Positions 36,293 through 47,428 of a stretch of 64,000 bases of DNA are shown here, one piece after another (positions within the stretch are counted from its first letter, which is position 1; each line of letters begins with the position of its first letter). A program made the translations under genes and the position numbers. Source of the stretch: Melastoma dodecandrum (Eukaryota; Streptophyta; Magnoliopsida; Myrtales; Melastomataceae); contig JARUPY010000462.1 of NCBI GenBank assembly GCA_029817715.1, positions 115,062 through 179,061 of the forward strand, in the 5' to 3' direction. The notes under the pieces are model-generated. The model had not been told where the DNA came from and ran no database searches. It was given only the letters and a program-made list of their open reading frames with translations.

Positions 36293-36856
36293 TCCTGGAA
36301 AAGAACAGTAATAACAACCGCTTTCCAGTAATAAGAACGGACTGTAATTGTAATTGACCTAACAGTAATAACCTTCAGAATGTAATTGACCCTATGGACT
36401 AAATAACAGCAATAACAATAGACCAATGCATAAACATCTATGGACTGAAATGTAATCAACCTGTGAGAATGGGCAACGAGGATGGGTTGTCGGGGAGGGA
36501 GCCCGGGAGATCAAGGATGGGGAGGGAGGAAGGACGGGGAGGGAGGTCGGGGAGGGAGGTCGGGGATGTCTGGGAGGGAAGAAGAATCGGGGGAGCGGAG
36601 AGGTAAGAGTTTCAGATTTTGGGGATTTTTTCGATTTGGAGTTCAATCGGGGGTGTTGGCCGAAGATAACAGTGTGCAGACGACGTTAATGGCCACCTGT
36701 GCGCCACATAGGACTCCGTACATAGATTGGCTTAACGGTGGTTAGAATTGAGATAACGGTCAAACGTTAGGATGCGTGACGATATTTTGTAAAGTTTAGG
36801 GTAGATCGAAAAAACGGACAAAGTTTGCGGTATAATTGATCATTTGGCCTTTGTTT

Positions 36857-37665
36857 ATAATTTTTTCTTCTATTCCTCCTCCCTCTCCAATCCAAACACG
36901 CCCCTAGAAGATTTGTTTCCATCATCAATTTGGCAGTTCCTTTTTCTTTCTTCTCCTCGAAAAAGAACGACGTAATCTCATTACAGAACCCAGCGACGAT
37001 AGAGGGAGAAAAGACACCCCCCCCCAACAAAACAGCTGCTAAATGTCCCCTTTTTATTTTCCTTCTTACACCCTTCCGAGTATCCGACGATCCATGTAAT
37101 ATTCAGACCGTACGCTCCCGGCACCCACGCAACGAGTAAGATATCTCCAATGGGCTGGGCTGCCTCTGAGACTTTCTGCCTAATTTGATTGCCCATCAGC
37201 GAAGAACGGGCCAGGGCCCTCGATCCAGCCTTTCTTCCTTCCCCTCCCTAGCGATCTTCTCCGGGAGCGCCAAACCATCGAAACCCCAGAGGAGGGAGGA
37301 GCGAGCCGAGCCGAGACCAGACCAGACCGACCACGACCGTCGACGCCGGAAGCAGCGTCGGGAGTCAAGTTGCCGGTCGGTCCTCTTCAACTGTTCCTTC
37401 TCCCTGTCGCGTTAGCAGGTTTGCTGCTCTTCTTTGATCGTACGGACGGCATCTTTGCGAGGGTTTTGGGAGTGACCGTTGTCGATGTTGGCTGAAGTAG
37501 CCCCTCGGGGGTTCCCTCTGGAGTTGTCATTGTTACATTCCTTTTTTCTTTATTTGGTTTTCCGAATGGCGGTGATAGGGGAGGTCAGTGTTCCAACGAA
37601 GCTTAGCTGCATGCTCGACCCATTGGTGAGACCTTCTTGGAATTCTTTTGCAGGATTGGGCTTTG
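36857..37665. promoter_or_regulatory. Promoter and 5' leader of the FDM-like gene
   Basis: The coding start at 37666 lies 13 bp after a good splice acceptor (ttcttttgcag, ending 37653). This implies a noncoding first exon (about 37200-37414, a purine-rich then CGACC-rich stretch) and a 5' UTR intron from about 37415. The MULE right end is only a few hundred bp upstream, so it may contribute sequence to the promoter. Confidence 0.45.
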
Positions 37666-40600
37666 ATGGAGATGGATCACAGCTCCGAAGAGGAGTCTGA
37701 TATCAGCGAGTCCGAGATAGATGACCACATAGACAAACCGTACGAAGAACTGGTGTCCGGGAAGTACAAGGTGAAGGGTCCAACTGGCGCCCTGCGATGC
37801 CCTTTCTGTACGGGGAAGAAAAAGCAAGATTACAAGTACAAAGAACTGCTTTCTCATGCCTCGGGAGTGGGGAAAGGATCCGCGAACCGGAGCACCAAAC
37901 AGAAGGCGAATCACCTCGCCTTGGCCAAGTACCTCAGGGTGGACCTGGCTGCTGAAGGCGATGAGGCTGCTCCGGTAGTGGTAAGTCAGCCGGTGAGGCC
38001 ATCTCCCATGCAGGAGGATCTCTATGTGTGGCCTTGGTGTGCAATCGTTTCCTACATCGCGGCTGAGCAGCACCCCTGTCAAGAACCAGAGGACAAGCTG
38101 TACTTGTTGAGGAGGTTCGCCAAGTTCAAGCCCCTCAGTGTTCACATTTTTGGCAACGAAGGCGGTTCGGTTGCGGTTACAAAGGCTATACTTACCTTCG
38201 GCAGCGATTGGAATGCTTTCATTACTTCCAGTGAGTTTGAGAAGGAGTTTTCTAGCCAGAACCATGGCAAGAAGGATTGGACTGCACTTAAATCAGGCCC
38301 TGGCTCAAGCATGTACGGTTGGTGTGCACGTCAAGACGACTACGAAGAAGAAGGGCAACTGGGTGCTCACCTCCGTGAGGTTGGCAAATTGAGGACAATT
38401 ACTGCCCTTGTCGAGGAGGCCAATGACAAGAGGAGTAGGAGTGTTGCTAACCTTGCAAGCCGTATAGACATGACCAACGAATCCCTGGTTGAGCTGCAGT
38501 ACAAGTATAATGAGAAGGCCTTGTCTATGAATCGAATGCTTGAAGAGAAGGACAAGCTGCATTTTGCCTTTGTGGAAGGTACAATCTTGCTCTACTAATC
38601 CTCCTAGCGTGTGCCTTGCTTGAGTTATCTGGTCTTGAATCTCGGGTTGGTGGAGTGGATTATGAACAATTTGGTTCTTTCAACAGAATTGGTTAAATAC
38701 TGGATATTTTGACTGAATATTTAGCATTCTGGATCTGCTCCTGGTCTTAAAATGCATACACGATGCATTTTTGCTAACAGTTGGGTACTCTTGTCAGAGA
38801 CTAAGAGGATGCAGCGTAAGGCACGCAACAATATCCAAAGGATACTCGAGGAGCATGAAAAAATGAACAATGAGTTGGAACGGAAGAAGAGAAAGATTGA
38901 CGAATGGAATAGAGAATTGAACAAACGGGAGGCTCTGACTGAGCTGGAGAAAAAAAAGCTGGAGGAGGATAAGAAAAAGGTTAGAGCCTATTAATATTCT
39001 CGAGGAATACATGTATTTTCATTGTCTTTTTAATCCTTAAATTATGTCATATAGCAACACTTCTGGAGCCTCTTAGTTACTTTGAATTGGCGATTTTCGT
39101 GAAGAACTCACATGCATCAAACTGTAATCTGCAAGTGGCATGGTATTTCTCACAAGTCCTACCCCTTTGTTACTGTAGAATGACTTCAGGAACATTTCAC
39201 TGGAGTTAGCCTCTAAAGAGCGAGAGAGATCTGATAAGAATATCCTTAGGCTGGCAGAGGAACAGAAGGTATGGCATCTGATGCAAATTACTTATTTTTT
39301 ACTTATCCTCTATGTTTCTTCAGCTACTTGGTCATTCATATGCGGATTTTCATTTCAGAGAGAAAAGGAGGAGGCTCTAAGTAAGATACTAGAACTGGAA
39401 AGGCAGATGAATGCGAAACAGAAGTTGGAGATGGAGATTGAAGAGCTGAAGGGTAAATTAGAGGTGATGAAGCACCTTGAAGATCAGGATGATGAAGCAG
39501 TGAAAAAGAAGATGGAAGAAATGATTGAAGAATTGGAAGATAAAAATGACAGCTTGAAGGGTTTGGAAGAACTCAATAGAGTCCTCATCACGAAAGAGCG
39601 GGAGAGTAACCAGGAGTTGCAAGAAGCTAGAAAAGTGTTAATAGAGGTATGGCATTGGGATTTGTGCTGTTATGTCTTTAAACTTGATCAATGGCAATAA
39701 CCACAACCTCTGCACATCTTCCCGAGGAAAAAAAATGGAAAAAATAATTACAAAGCGCTCTCCGAGTAGTAAGATTAGGGGGAGGATTGGCGAATATGAA
39801 TGTAACCTTACTCTTGCTGCAAATTGTAAAGAGTTTGTTCTTGCGTCTTGAAAATATTTGCCTTTGTATATATCCATATAGGTCTCTATAGATTTGGGAG
39901 ATTGGAGCAATTGAAAGTCAATTTGATGCTAGTCTATTACACTTCAAGTTAAATGTTATTAAAAGACTCTTTAGCTTGTCAAATGAAAGGGACAAGTGAG
40001 ACCTGCTTGATTATAAAAACAAAATTCAGTTGTCTGCTTATGAGAAGAGAAGTTTGATTTTCTAAATGGTCTATTCTTGAGTGTCGAGGTATTAACCTGA
40101 TTCTCTTGTGATGTTCTGTGAAGGGCTTGAAGGATCTGCAGATGAGATCACGAATTATTGGTGTGAAGAGGATGGGGGATTTGCCTACCAAGCCATTTCA
40201 GGTTGCTTGCAAAAGTCGGTTCTCACTGCAGGAAGCAATGATACAGGCCAGTACTGTATGCACTTTGTGGCAGAGTTATATTTCGGATTCCCAGTGGCAG
40301 CCTTTCAAATTTGTGACAGTCGATGGGAACCCTGAGGTATGACTGTCTCATTTGTGATTCTGCTTTATTAGTTACTATTATTGGACGAAAACAATACATA
40401 GGCCTTCATCCCTCTGGGGTTGGTTGGCTCTTTGAATCACCTGGCGTGATCTTAGGGTGATGAATTCATCTTTACATCAGTTTGTGGTGTCATAGCTACA
40501 ATTCTTTTGGATTTGTTGTGTATAATTTTTGTGCCATGCCGATCCACTCATGTGAAACATGCTTATTTTCATAAATAAAACGATACAGTAAAATGTTGTT

Positions 40601-40867
40601 GTTGTGGTTGTTGTTGGGTGAACCCAGAACTTGCAGGAAATAATTGATGAGGACGACGAGAAGCTGAAGAAGCTTAAGGAGGAGTGGGGTGAGGATGTGT
40701 GGTCGGCGGTCGTCGTTGCTTTGAAAGAGTTGAACGAATTTAACCCAAGTGGTCGATACGTCACCTCGGAGCTCTGGAACTTCAAAGAGAATCGGAAAGC
40801 CACGTTAAAGGAGGTGATTGCGTATATTGCCAAGAGCATTGATCAGCTTAAGCGCAAGAGGTGTTGA
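37666..40867 (+). CDS. FDM/IDN2-like RNA-directed DNA methylation factor (XS-XH)
   Basis: Exons 37666-38578, 38798-38979, 39179-39268, 39359-39646, 40124-40336 and 40637-40867 join in phase to 638 residues, the normal family length. Domains: acidic N-terminus; zf-XS (CPFCTGKKKQDYKYKELLSHASG, Cys45, Cys48, His63); XS RNA-binding domain (about 118-235, LYVWPWCAIVSYI ... MYGWCARQDDY); long coiled coil (about 250-490); XH domain (492-638, GVKRMGDLPTKPF, LWNFKENRKATLKE). Arabidopsis FDM1-5 and IDN2 bind double-stranded RNA with 5' overhangs, dimerise through the coiled coil and act downstream of siRNAs in DNA methylation. Family fit is closest to the FDM group. The last intron has two in-frame acceptors, 40627 and 40636; I chose the second because the family reads N-P-x-E-I-I. 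The gene looks intact. Confidence 0.93.
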
Positions 40868-41923
40868 CCACGACTTCCTCATGGTTATCTCCATCCTCAT
40901 ACGTGTAGAGTTAATAAAAAATGCAGTGGCTTAGTAAGTAAAACCTCTTCTGGGTTCGTATCTTCTCGAATTGCTGCCTGAGTTTACGGAACACCTTTTT
41001 GTTCGACTATCACGTCATATGCATGAACTGCTGATGAGTAGTTAAAATCTATGCCATGCAATCACGATACTCTCATTTTAGTTCACTGTCAAACCGTGCA
41101 AAGTCTCTGTCATCTTGGCCGCTCTATGTATTGGGAAATTATCGACCTAGGCGTGTTAATGGGTGGAACACGCTTTGCCTAGCGAGGCATGAGGCCTGAG
41201 TCTTGGAAAATTTAGGAAACTTCGTTTTGCCAGGAGAGGTGGGGTGGATGGATGGATATTTATTAGTGATTGCTGACACCATAGCTTGGTCAGCACCACT
41301 CCCCCAGGTAATACCTTTCCCCTCCAGGTCAAAACTCGTCGTCCTCCTCGGTCTCCCTTTTTCGTCTTCCTTCCTTATTAACTAACAACAGGTAGGGCCG
41401 TCCTACATAGGAGGAGGATATCATTTTATTCAAAGGCGAACCATGTTTAAATCAAGGCATATTATATTACCTGATTATTAATATAAGGGGGGTTTTTGTG
41501 GTTAGGGCAAATACAGGGGTTAGGTTGGTAATTTGTAGACTTGAATCGGTACATTAACCTTTTTTTTTTTTTACTTCTTAACGGGAGGAACCAAACCAAA
41601 CCAAACCAAAGCTTCCTTTTTACATTGTGCGACCACCATCACATCAATACTAACAAAAAAAATATATATATATATTCAATATCCTAAAGTTTCCCCTAAT
41701 TGGAGAGAGAGAAGAGAACATTTAAAACGACTGCGGATGACTTGATAGAAGGGCTTCATGAAACGTTGTGAGGATAAATTTGATAAGAAAATAAGAGTTA
41801 CGGTCAAATGAATTCTGGGGGTAGGAGTCAATTAAAACGCCACGTGTTTAACATGGACGGGCAAAAAGAGAGAGAGAGAGTCTCTGGTCAGTCAGTCAGT
41901 CAAGTCGGTCCAGTCAATGATAA
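40868..41923. other. Intergenic region between FDM-like and WRKY genes
   Basis: It holds the 3' flank of the FDM-like gene, an AT-rich part with (TA)n near 41660 and a CCAAA tandem near 41590. No gene is supported. Confidence 0.45.
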
Positions 41924-42275
41924 TATAAAAACGGTTTGGGTGTTTTGAAATGGAACTCAAGACCACCCACTGGAGTAGTACATAAACATCTCTCGATATC
42001 ATCTGTCTGCCTCCCCCCGCGTCTTCTTTTTTGTTTCTTTATAGCCTTTTTTTTTTGTCTGCTGTTTGGTAATAAAAGTCCAACTACGAATTCTTCTCGA
42101 CACACACGCCCACCTTCCGTCCATCTTCCTCTTCACCCTCCCCCCCCCCCCCCCCCCCCAAAAAAAATTCCTTATATAAATCACTCGATTATTAGGGAAT
42201 CTCCCCATTTCTGTTCTATGCGAAGGAAGAAGAAGAAGAAAGTCAGTCAGTCAGTCAGTCAGTCAGTCAACCTCC
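41802..42275 (+). promoter_or_regulatory. WRKY gene promoter: W-box cluster, TATA box, (AGTC)n leader
   Basis: Reverse-orientation W-boxes (TTGAC[C/T]) occur at 41802-41807 (GGTCAA), 41826-41831, 41898-41903, 41912-41917 and 42265-42270 (all AGTCAA). A TATAAAA lies at 41924-41930, which predicts a leader of about 300 bp. The leader contains a C22-like run (42138-42159) and an (AGTC)n run (42240-42268) just before the ATG. Each AGTCAA ends or neighbours an AGTC run, so microsatellite growth may have made some boxes. Group IIa WRKY genes are known to be regulated by WRKY proteins. Confidence 0.55.
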
Positions 42276-43508
42276 ATGGATTACTCCTCCTCCTCCTCCT
42301 CTTGGATCAACACCTCCTTGGATCTCAACATCCGCCCCTTCGATGACCTTCCTCCTCCTCCTCCCCCGGTATGCCCCCCCTCTCAGCTCCCTCCCGGTCT
42401 CCTCGCTTTTCTTCTTCCTCTAATCCCGCCTTCTTCGTTGCTGGCAGAAGCAGGAGATGCCGGATAACAACTTCATGGATCTCGGCACCATTCCCCCCTC
42501 CTCCGTCAAAGACGAGGTTCGCTTTCTATTGTCCTCCTCCTCCGTTTCCTTCGTGGCTGGACTGGATTTATATTGTTCCTTTTGTTTTTCCTTTTCAGAG
42601 TGGGGGCTTGGTAGAGGAGCTGAACCGGGTGAACGCAGAGAACAAGAAGCTGACCGAGGTGCTCACCGTGATGTGTGAGAACTACAATGCTCTGAGGAAC
42701 CGGGTCATCCAGTACATGGCCAAGAGCGCAGATGAGGAGGCCCACCCCTGCCCTTCCAAGAAAAGGAAGTTCGTCGACCATGATAACGACTACCACAACC
42801 AGGGAGCTGCCTCCCAGGGCTCCACTGAGGAGAGCTCCACCGACGACGAGTCGAGCAAGATTACGCGGCCTAGGGAGGAGAAGATTACTGCCAAAATCTC
42901 GAGGATTTATGTCAGGACCCAAGTGTCGGACACTGGCATGGTAAGTCTTTCTGATCCTCCTCTGGTCCTTAGGTTGGACTTCCATGACCATGTGGCGCTA
43001 AATCCTTTGAACTTTCTTTTGTCCGCAGACGGTGAAAGATGGATACCAATGGAGGAAATATGGACAGAAGGTGACGAGGGACAACCCGTGTCCTAGAGCA
43101 TACTTCAAGTGCTCTTTTGCTCCCAGCTGCCCCGTCAAGAAGAAGGTGCAGAGGAGCGCGGATGACCAGGCCATCTTGGTGGCCACGTACGAAGGGGAAC
43201 ATAACCACCCCAATCCGTCACCGGCTGATGAAGCATCGGGATCGAAGTCAAACTGGTGCACAACAAATGGCTCAGCGCCGCACCCAACATCACTCAACGC
43301 TTCAAGGCCTACCATCACCCTCGATCTTGCCAAACCTTCTAAGGCGGCCACCAACCTTGCAAAGGACGGTCCAAGACAAAAAGCGGACTCGCCAACGTTC
43401 CAGCGTTTCCTGGTTGAGCAGATGGCTTCTTCGCTCTCCAATGACCCTGTGTTTACTTCGGCACTCGCTGCTGCTATTTCCGGCAAGATCTTTCAGCAGA
43501 AAAAGTAA
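42276..43508 (+). CDS. WRKY40-like: Group IIa WRKY transcription factor (WRKY40-like)
   Basis: Exons 42276-42368, 42448-42516, 42599-42940 and 43029-43508 give 327 residues in frame. Exon 1 has an EAR-like SLDLNI. A leucine zipper ([19 protein letters not shown], about 58-94) precedes a nuclear signal (PSKKRKF) and an acidic Ser-rich linker. The WRKY domain follows (about 169-229, [15 protein letters not shown], zinc ligands C-x5-C and HNH), and a tail with [14 protein letters not shown] and [11 protein letters not shown] closes the protein. The zipper plus this tail define group IIa (WRKY18/40/60), repressors and activators in immunity and abscisic-acid signalling that bind W-boxes. The group usually has an intron inside the WRKY domain at the VQR codons; here [11 protein letters not shown] is uninterrupted, so that intron is gone. 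It converges with PLMT downstream. Confidence 0.93.
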
Positions 43509-44230
43509 AACACTTAAACTTAGTCTGCATTGAATTGTAAATACACGTCAATGAGGATAGGATAAAGAAAGAAAAAAAAAATAGAATTTCATTTTTCTAG
43601 CGGCTACATTTGCAGATTCCTGCTACAAGTCAATGGTCTCACAAACTCGGGGCAAGTGTTGGGTCCCCAGCTAAAGGAACCGAAGTCGTGTTTTTATTGG
43701 AATAGTTGAGTCATTACATCATTTGGCGAGTGGCCATGAAGCCCCGTGTTTCTGACTTATCAGAAGGCCAGTGTCTGCTTTTGGTCTACCCATGCAGATA
43801 TATGACTTTTGACACTGGAATATTTTCCCGAATGGAGGGCTTGGTTTTTGGGTCAGATCTAGGCGCTATAAAAAAGCTGGAAACAGCGTGCATTCTTGAA
43901 CAAGATGTACTTAAAAATCGCGCCCGAATGCGGCCAACCGGCAATGGAGGCTGCATTGAGCTTTTTATTCAGCAGAGGCAACTGCCATCTATCAACCAAA
44001 AGGAGTACGATTTGCCATCGATGATCTCCCAAAAGTGATTGAATTCAGCCTGCTATCCTAATTCAAAGCACTACGAAGGCCACTTATATCTCCCACGAAA
44101 ACATTGAACTAAAACCAGAATCGCTGATTGACCCTGTACGGCACCCCTGTGCATGGATTCCAAGCCGACTAACTTCTCGTCTCGCTATCTGGACTAACAA
44201 AGAATAATGCCCATTCTGGTATCGAAATCT
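43509..44230. other. Convergent intergenic region, WRKY and PLMT
   Basis: This is the 3' ends of the WRKY (+) and PLMT (-) genes. A 110-codon open stretch (43706-44038) has no known domain. Confidence 0.45.
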
Positions 44231-44884
44231 TCAAAAAGGCAAGTTGAGTGGTTTGGCTGGCATGGTTGGATCCTCCTTCGACTCAACCTGAATCATGAAT
44301 ATGTATCCCAGTCTCCACAGGAGGATGCATTGGAAAGGGACCCATGTCCAACACGCCAGGAGGCTCATGATGCTGCCCACGTGCTGAGGATCTTTAATGT
44401 AGCCGAAGGGGAATTCTGTGACCCAGGGAATATGTTCGCCGAATCGCACCCCATAGTAAGTTCCCGATTCGCCAGCAGCTGGGAGACCCTGCCAGGCAAT
44501 GCACTGTCAGCCGATCCGTTCTAGGGCAAACAAAAAACTGCTCTGCCTTCTCTAAGATCACAAGGGCAATCTTGCTACCCTAGACAGGAGGATGAAATTA
44601 AACAGCAAAAAATGGGACGATGGAAAAAGAGACCTGAAGTTAAGGAACTGGCTAGACAGGAAGAGAGGCCTGAAGTATAAGGGAGGCCAAGACGGGGAGG
44701 AGACAGAGAGGAGGGAGGTGATCTGGAGGAACTTGAGGAAGTGGGAAACCATGGCCATTACTTTGCTGGGATCACGCCCTTTTCCGCAGAGGTTGACCCA
44801 CGTCTGCGGCTTCATCCATAGCCACCATAGCCACCAGTAGAAGGGGCAAGGCAGGATCGCCCCTATCACCGCCGCCATTCCCAT
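44231..44884 (-). CDS. PLMT: Phospholipid N-methyltransferase (PLMT), with apparent frameshift
   Basis: Exon 1 (44884-44634) encodes MGMAAVIGAILPCPFYWWLW, QTWVNLCGKGRDPSKVMAMVSH and SWPPLYF ... SQFLNFR. Exon 2 (44488-44231) encodes GTYYGVRFGEHIPWVTEFPFG and IKDPQHVGSIMSLLACWTWVPFQ ... VESKEDP. Together they cover the whole of the small (about 165-residue) ER membrane enzyme that methylates phosphatidyl-monomethyl- and dimethylethanolamine to phosphatidylcholine. Motifs for S-adenosylmethionine binding are kept. The two exons sum to 509 nt, one short of a multiple of three, and the phase breaks between the R-V-x-Q-L-L and G-E-S-G-T-Y-Y parts (near 44471-44480), where the family has one more G. 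Either a recent inactivating deletion or a base error. An in-frame ORF extends 61 codons upstream, but homology starts at 44884. Confidence 0.85.
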
Positions 44885-45338
44885 CACTCCCTTGCCGCCG
44901 CTCTTTTTCCTCTCGCCGGACCCGGACGATCTCTCCCTTCCCCCGGAAGTAGAAGGTGCGTTGTTGGTCAGCCAATCCTGGCTTGGATCAGCTGCCTCAT
45001 CGGCTGTTAAAAGGGAACTATTCGGTGCGCCATTGCCATTATGAGGAAGCTCGAATTGTGAGGACAAACAATATCAACGAGTCAAGAAGCATGGAGATTG
45101 CTACAGTGATTCAGAGGCAAAAAAGATGCTATTGTTGGGATCATCATCGTTATCATCAGATAGTTGGCATTACAACAGGTACAACACCCCATATTCTGGC
45201 ATTGAGCATCAGATGCAGATAACAAACTCATCTCGCATCATCTGCCTTCTTTCTCAGCTTCCTGGTCAACACACCGAATATTGATTTGGACCTCTTTTGT
45301 TTCTTGGAATGGCTGGGGGCATGCGCCGGCACTCGCCC
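44885..45338. other. Leader of PLMT and 3' flank of the U11/U12-31K gene
   Basis: No further coding region is supported. The minus-strand open frame that continues upstream of 44884 has no homology to PLMT and probably represents its 5' UTR. Confidence 0.4.
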
Positions 45339-46112
45339 TCAATCGTCTTCCTCGCTCTCGTCGCTGAAGTAACTCGCCCTCTTCTCCTTCTCCTTCTTCT
45401 CTTTATTCCCCTCCTCCTCCGTCCCGTCCTCTACCACCTTCAGTAACCTCTCGTCCGCACAGCCGTCCACCGCAGCAGCCCAACTTTCCTCCTCAAACAC
45501 TTGCTCATCCCTCTCCTCCCCGTAGCGAGCATCCCCTCTTCCCTCGCTGCCACCACCTCCTCCCTTCCTGCCCTTCTTCTGGGCAGGCCTCTCCCTCGGC
45601 CCAAGCACGTTCTTCGAGCACTCATAAGACAAGTGCCCCTCCTCCCCACACTCGTAGCACCTGCTCTTATCCTTGTACACTCTCTTCCTGATAAACTCGG
45701 TAGCCCGTCCGTTATCCTTTGCTATCGAAGCCCTGATCTTGCGGCCATTGAGGATCTTTCCCTCGAGTTCTCCCGCAGCCTTGCGAGCGTCAGAGGCCGA
45801 GACGAACTGGACGAAGGCGACGCCACGGCTGGCACGGGTGAGGGGGTCCTTGAGAACGGTGACCCGGGCAATGGGGCCGAAGTGGGAGAAGAGGACGTGG
45901 AGGTCAGAGTTAGTGAGGGAGAAGTCCAGATTTGAGACGTAAAGGGTCGATTTCGAAGGGGCGAGGCCGCCAGATCCTCGGGAATTGGACGCTTTGCGGG
46001 GATAACTGGAGGTGGTGGTGTGGTCGGATTGGGGTAGGGAAGGAGGCTGAGGGGCGGATGGGTAGCGGTAGAAGAAGGAGTCGTCCTCGTCAATGTCGGA
46101 GTTGCCTCTCAT
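45339..46112 (-). CDS. SNRNP31: U11/U12 snRNP 31-kDa protein
   Basis: One uninterrupted frame of 257 residues. An N-terminal Ser/Pro part is followed by an RRM (about 56-133, with RNP2 LYVSNL and RNP1 RGVAFVQF), a CCHC knuckle (Cys152, Cys155, His160, Cys165) and a charged tail rich in Glu/Lys, ending SDESEEDD. This matches plant U11/U12-31K, a component of the minor spliceosome that removes U12-type introns and is needed for normal development. The Arabidopsis protein also has RNA-chaperone activity. The codon use is GC-rich, unlike the AT-rich flanks. The gene starts 120 bp from the edge of a MULE-like element. Confidence 0.92.
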   Translation of the reverse strand: MRGNSDIDEDDSFFYRYPSAPQPPSLPQSDHTTTSSYPRKASNSRGSGGLAPSKSTLYVSNLDFSLTNSDLHVLFSHFGPIARVTVLKDPLTRASRGVAFVQFVSASDARKAAGELEGKILNGRKIRASIAKDNGRATEFIRKRVYKDKSRCYECGEEGHLSYECSKNVLGPRERPAQKKGRKGGGGGSEGRGDARYGEERDEQVFEEESWAAAVDGCADERLLKVVEDGTEEEGNKEKKEKEKRASYFSDESEEDD

Positions 46113-46232
46113 CGGCGTTCGTTAGGGATTCCGATTGTTGGGGAGGGGGGGGGGAGAAGCGGAGGGGGAAGAGAGAACACAAGGGGACGGGCCTCAACGA
46201 TGGGCTTATGACATTGGTTGTCCGAAGAAATA

Positions 46233-47336
46233 AAGCCAAATTATTGTATATAAATTTTGACATTTTTTTCGATTTAGTATTACATTTGAACAAAATTCTC
46301 TTACGTTCCAATATTGAGATATTATTTTTATTATATTCTCAGTTAGTCGTCCCCGCTAAAAGAGTCATACGTGGCACAAACGTAACAATTAATATTATTA
46401 GTGTCACGTTTTATCTATTTTTTCCCCAAGCTAAATTATCAAATATATTCTAAACTTTGTCACTTTTTCTAATTTAGCCTAATATTTAAAAATATCATCT
46501 TGCATCTTAAAATCATATAATTCGTAGCCGTCCACAATACGAACAAATATTGTAATAGCTTTTTTAGCTATTATGAACAAATTATAGTTGTTCTAATTAG
46601 AATCAAAGTTAAATGTTTTAAACATATCCAAGATTACTAAAATTTGAGGACATGCCATACAAACACATTGTCGTACATTTTTTAGGCAAACAAACTGTCA
46701 TTATCGATGCAAATAATAATATTATTATAAAAACTTTCAACTCCAAACCAACATTATTGATATGCCAATTTTTTGGGTTGGGAGTAAAGGGTTATGGTAT
46801 GATAATGGTTGGGGATTAAGGGTTGGGTGAGATTGTGGTCGGGTGTCGGTGTAGGATAGTTCGAAAGTATGATTAAAATATTCGTTAAGAGTGATATTAA
46901 AATATCTTAGGAGCATTATTCGGAGTTTATGGTTCAATTTGAGAAAAAATAAATTAAACATGGTGTTGACCGCGTTAATTATTATATCAACGTCACGGAG
47001 GACTCCATTAGCGTCGACTTCTAACATAGAATATAATAAAGATAACGGTTCAATGTCGAAATGTGAGATATATTTTTCAAATTTTAAGCTAAATTGAAAA
47101 AATATGTTAAAGTTTAGGATATATTTAATAATTTATTATGGGAAAAAATAAATTAAACATGAAGTTGACGGTATTAACTGTCATGTCAATGTCACGTAGA
47201 ACTTCGTTAGCGGAGACGGCTAACGGAAGATGTAATTGAGATAATGGTCTAATATTAAAATGTAAAAAGATATTTTTTAAATATTAAGTTAAATAAAAAA
47301 AACTAAAATTTTAGGATATATTCGAGTATTTGGTCA
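46233..47336. mobile_element. Degenerate MULE-like non-autonomous element
   Basis: The left end (about 46233: 'gccaaattattgtatataaattttgac') and right end (ending 'gagtatttggtc' near 47336) are imperfect inverted copies. Both resemble the right end of the Mutator-like element at 36856 ('aaagtttagg', 'gataatggtc', 'catttgg'). Inside, a 199-bp unit is repeated (about 46943 and 47142, each starting 'aaaaaataaattaaacatg'). There is no coding capacity. It fills the space between two divergent genes. Confidence 0.55.
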
Positions 47337-47428
47337 AGAAATAACTCCCGAGGTTGGGAGGTCAATCTAACCGTACGGTTGCAATAAAAGGCTGCAGCCG
47401 GAGTTCGTTATCCTGAAAGAAGAGGACG

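Larger units (their letters stand above)
32590..36856 (+). mobile_element. Decayed Mutator-like element (MuDR type)
   Basis: It contains a broken MuDR-type transposase on the plus strand and a GRF-zinc-finger ORF on the minus strand. The right end (about 36740-36856) reads 'gataacggtcaaacg', 'aaagtttagggta' and 'gatcatttggcc', like many plant MULE inverted repeats. I found no matching left repeat near 32490-32600, so the left border is uncertain and may be deleted along with the deSI 5' exons. 35400-35850 holds repeated 'gtctgtttgtaatctgttt' without coding. Confidence 0.75.

Noticed and set aside
37603..38265. 220-codon minus-strand ORF
   Set aside because: Antisense shadow of the GC-richer first coding exon of the FDM-like gene.
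42506..43486. Long minus-strand ORFs across the WRKY gene
   Set aside because: Shadows of the WRKY exons; the plus strand carries the conserved WRKY domain and splice sites.
44885..45067. N-terminal extension of PLMT
   Set aside because: The frame is open upstream of 44884, but the family starts at MG(x)AA; the extension has no similarity and no transit signal.
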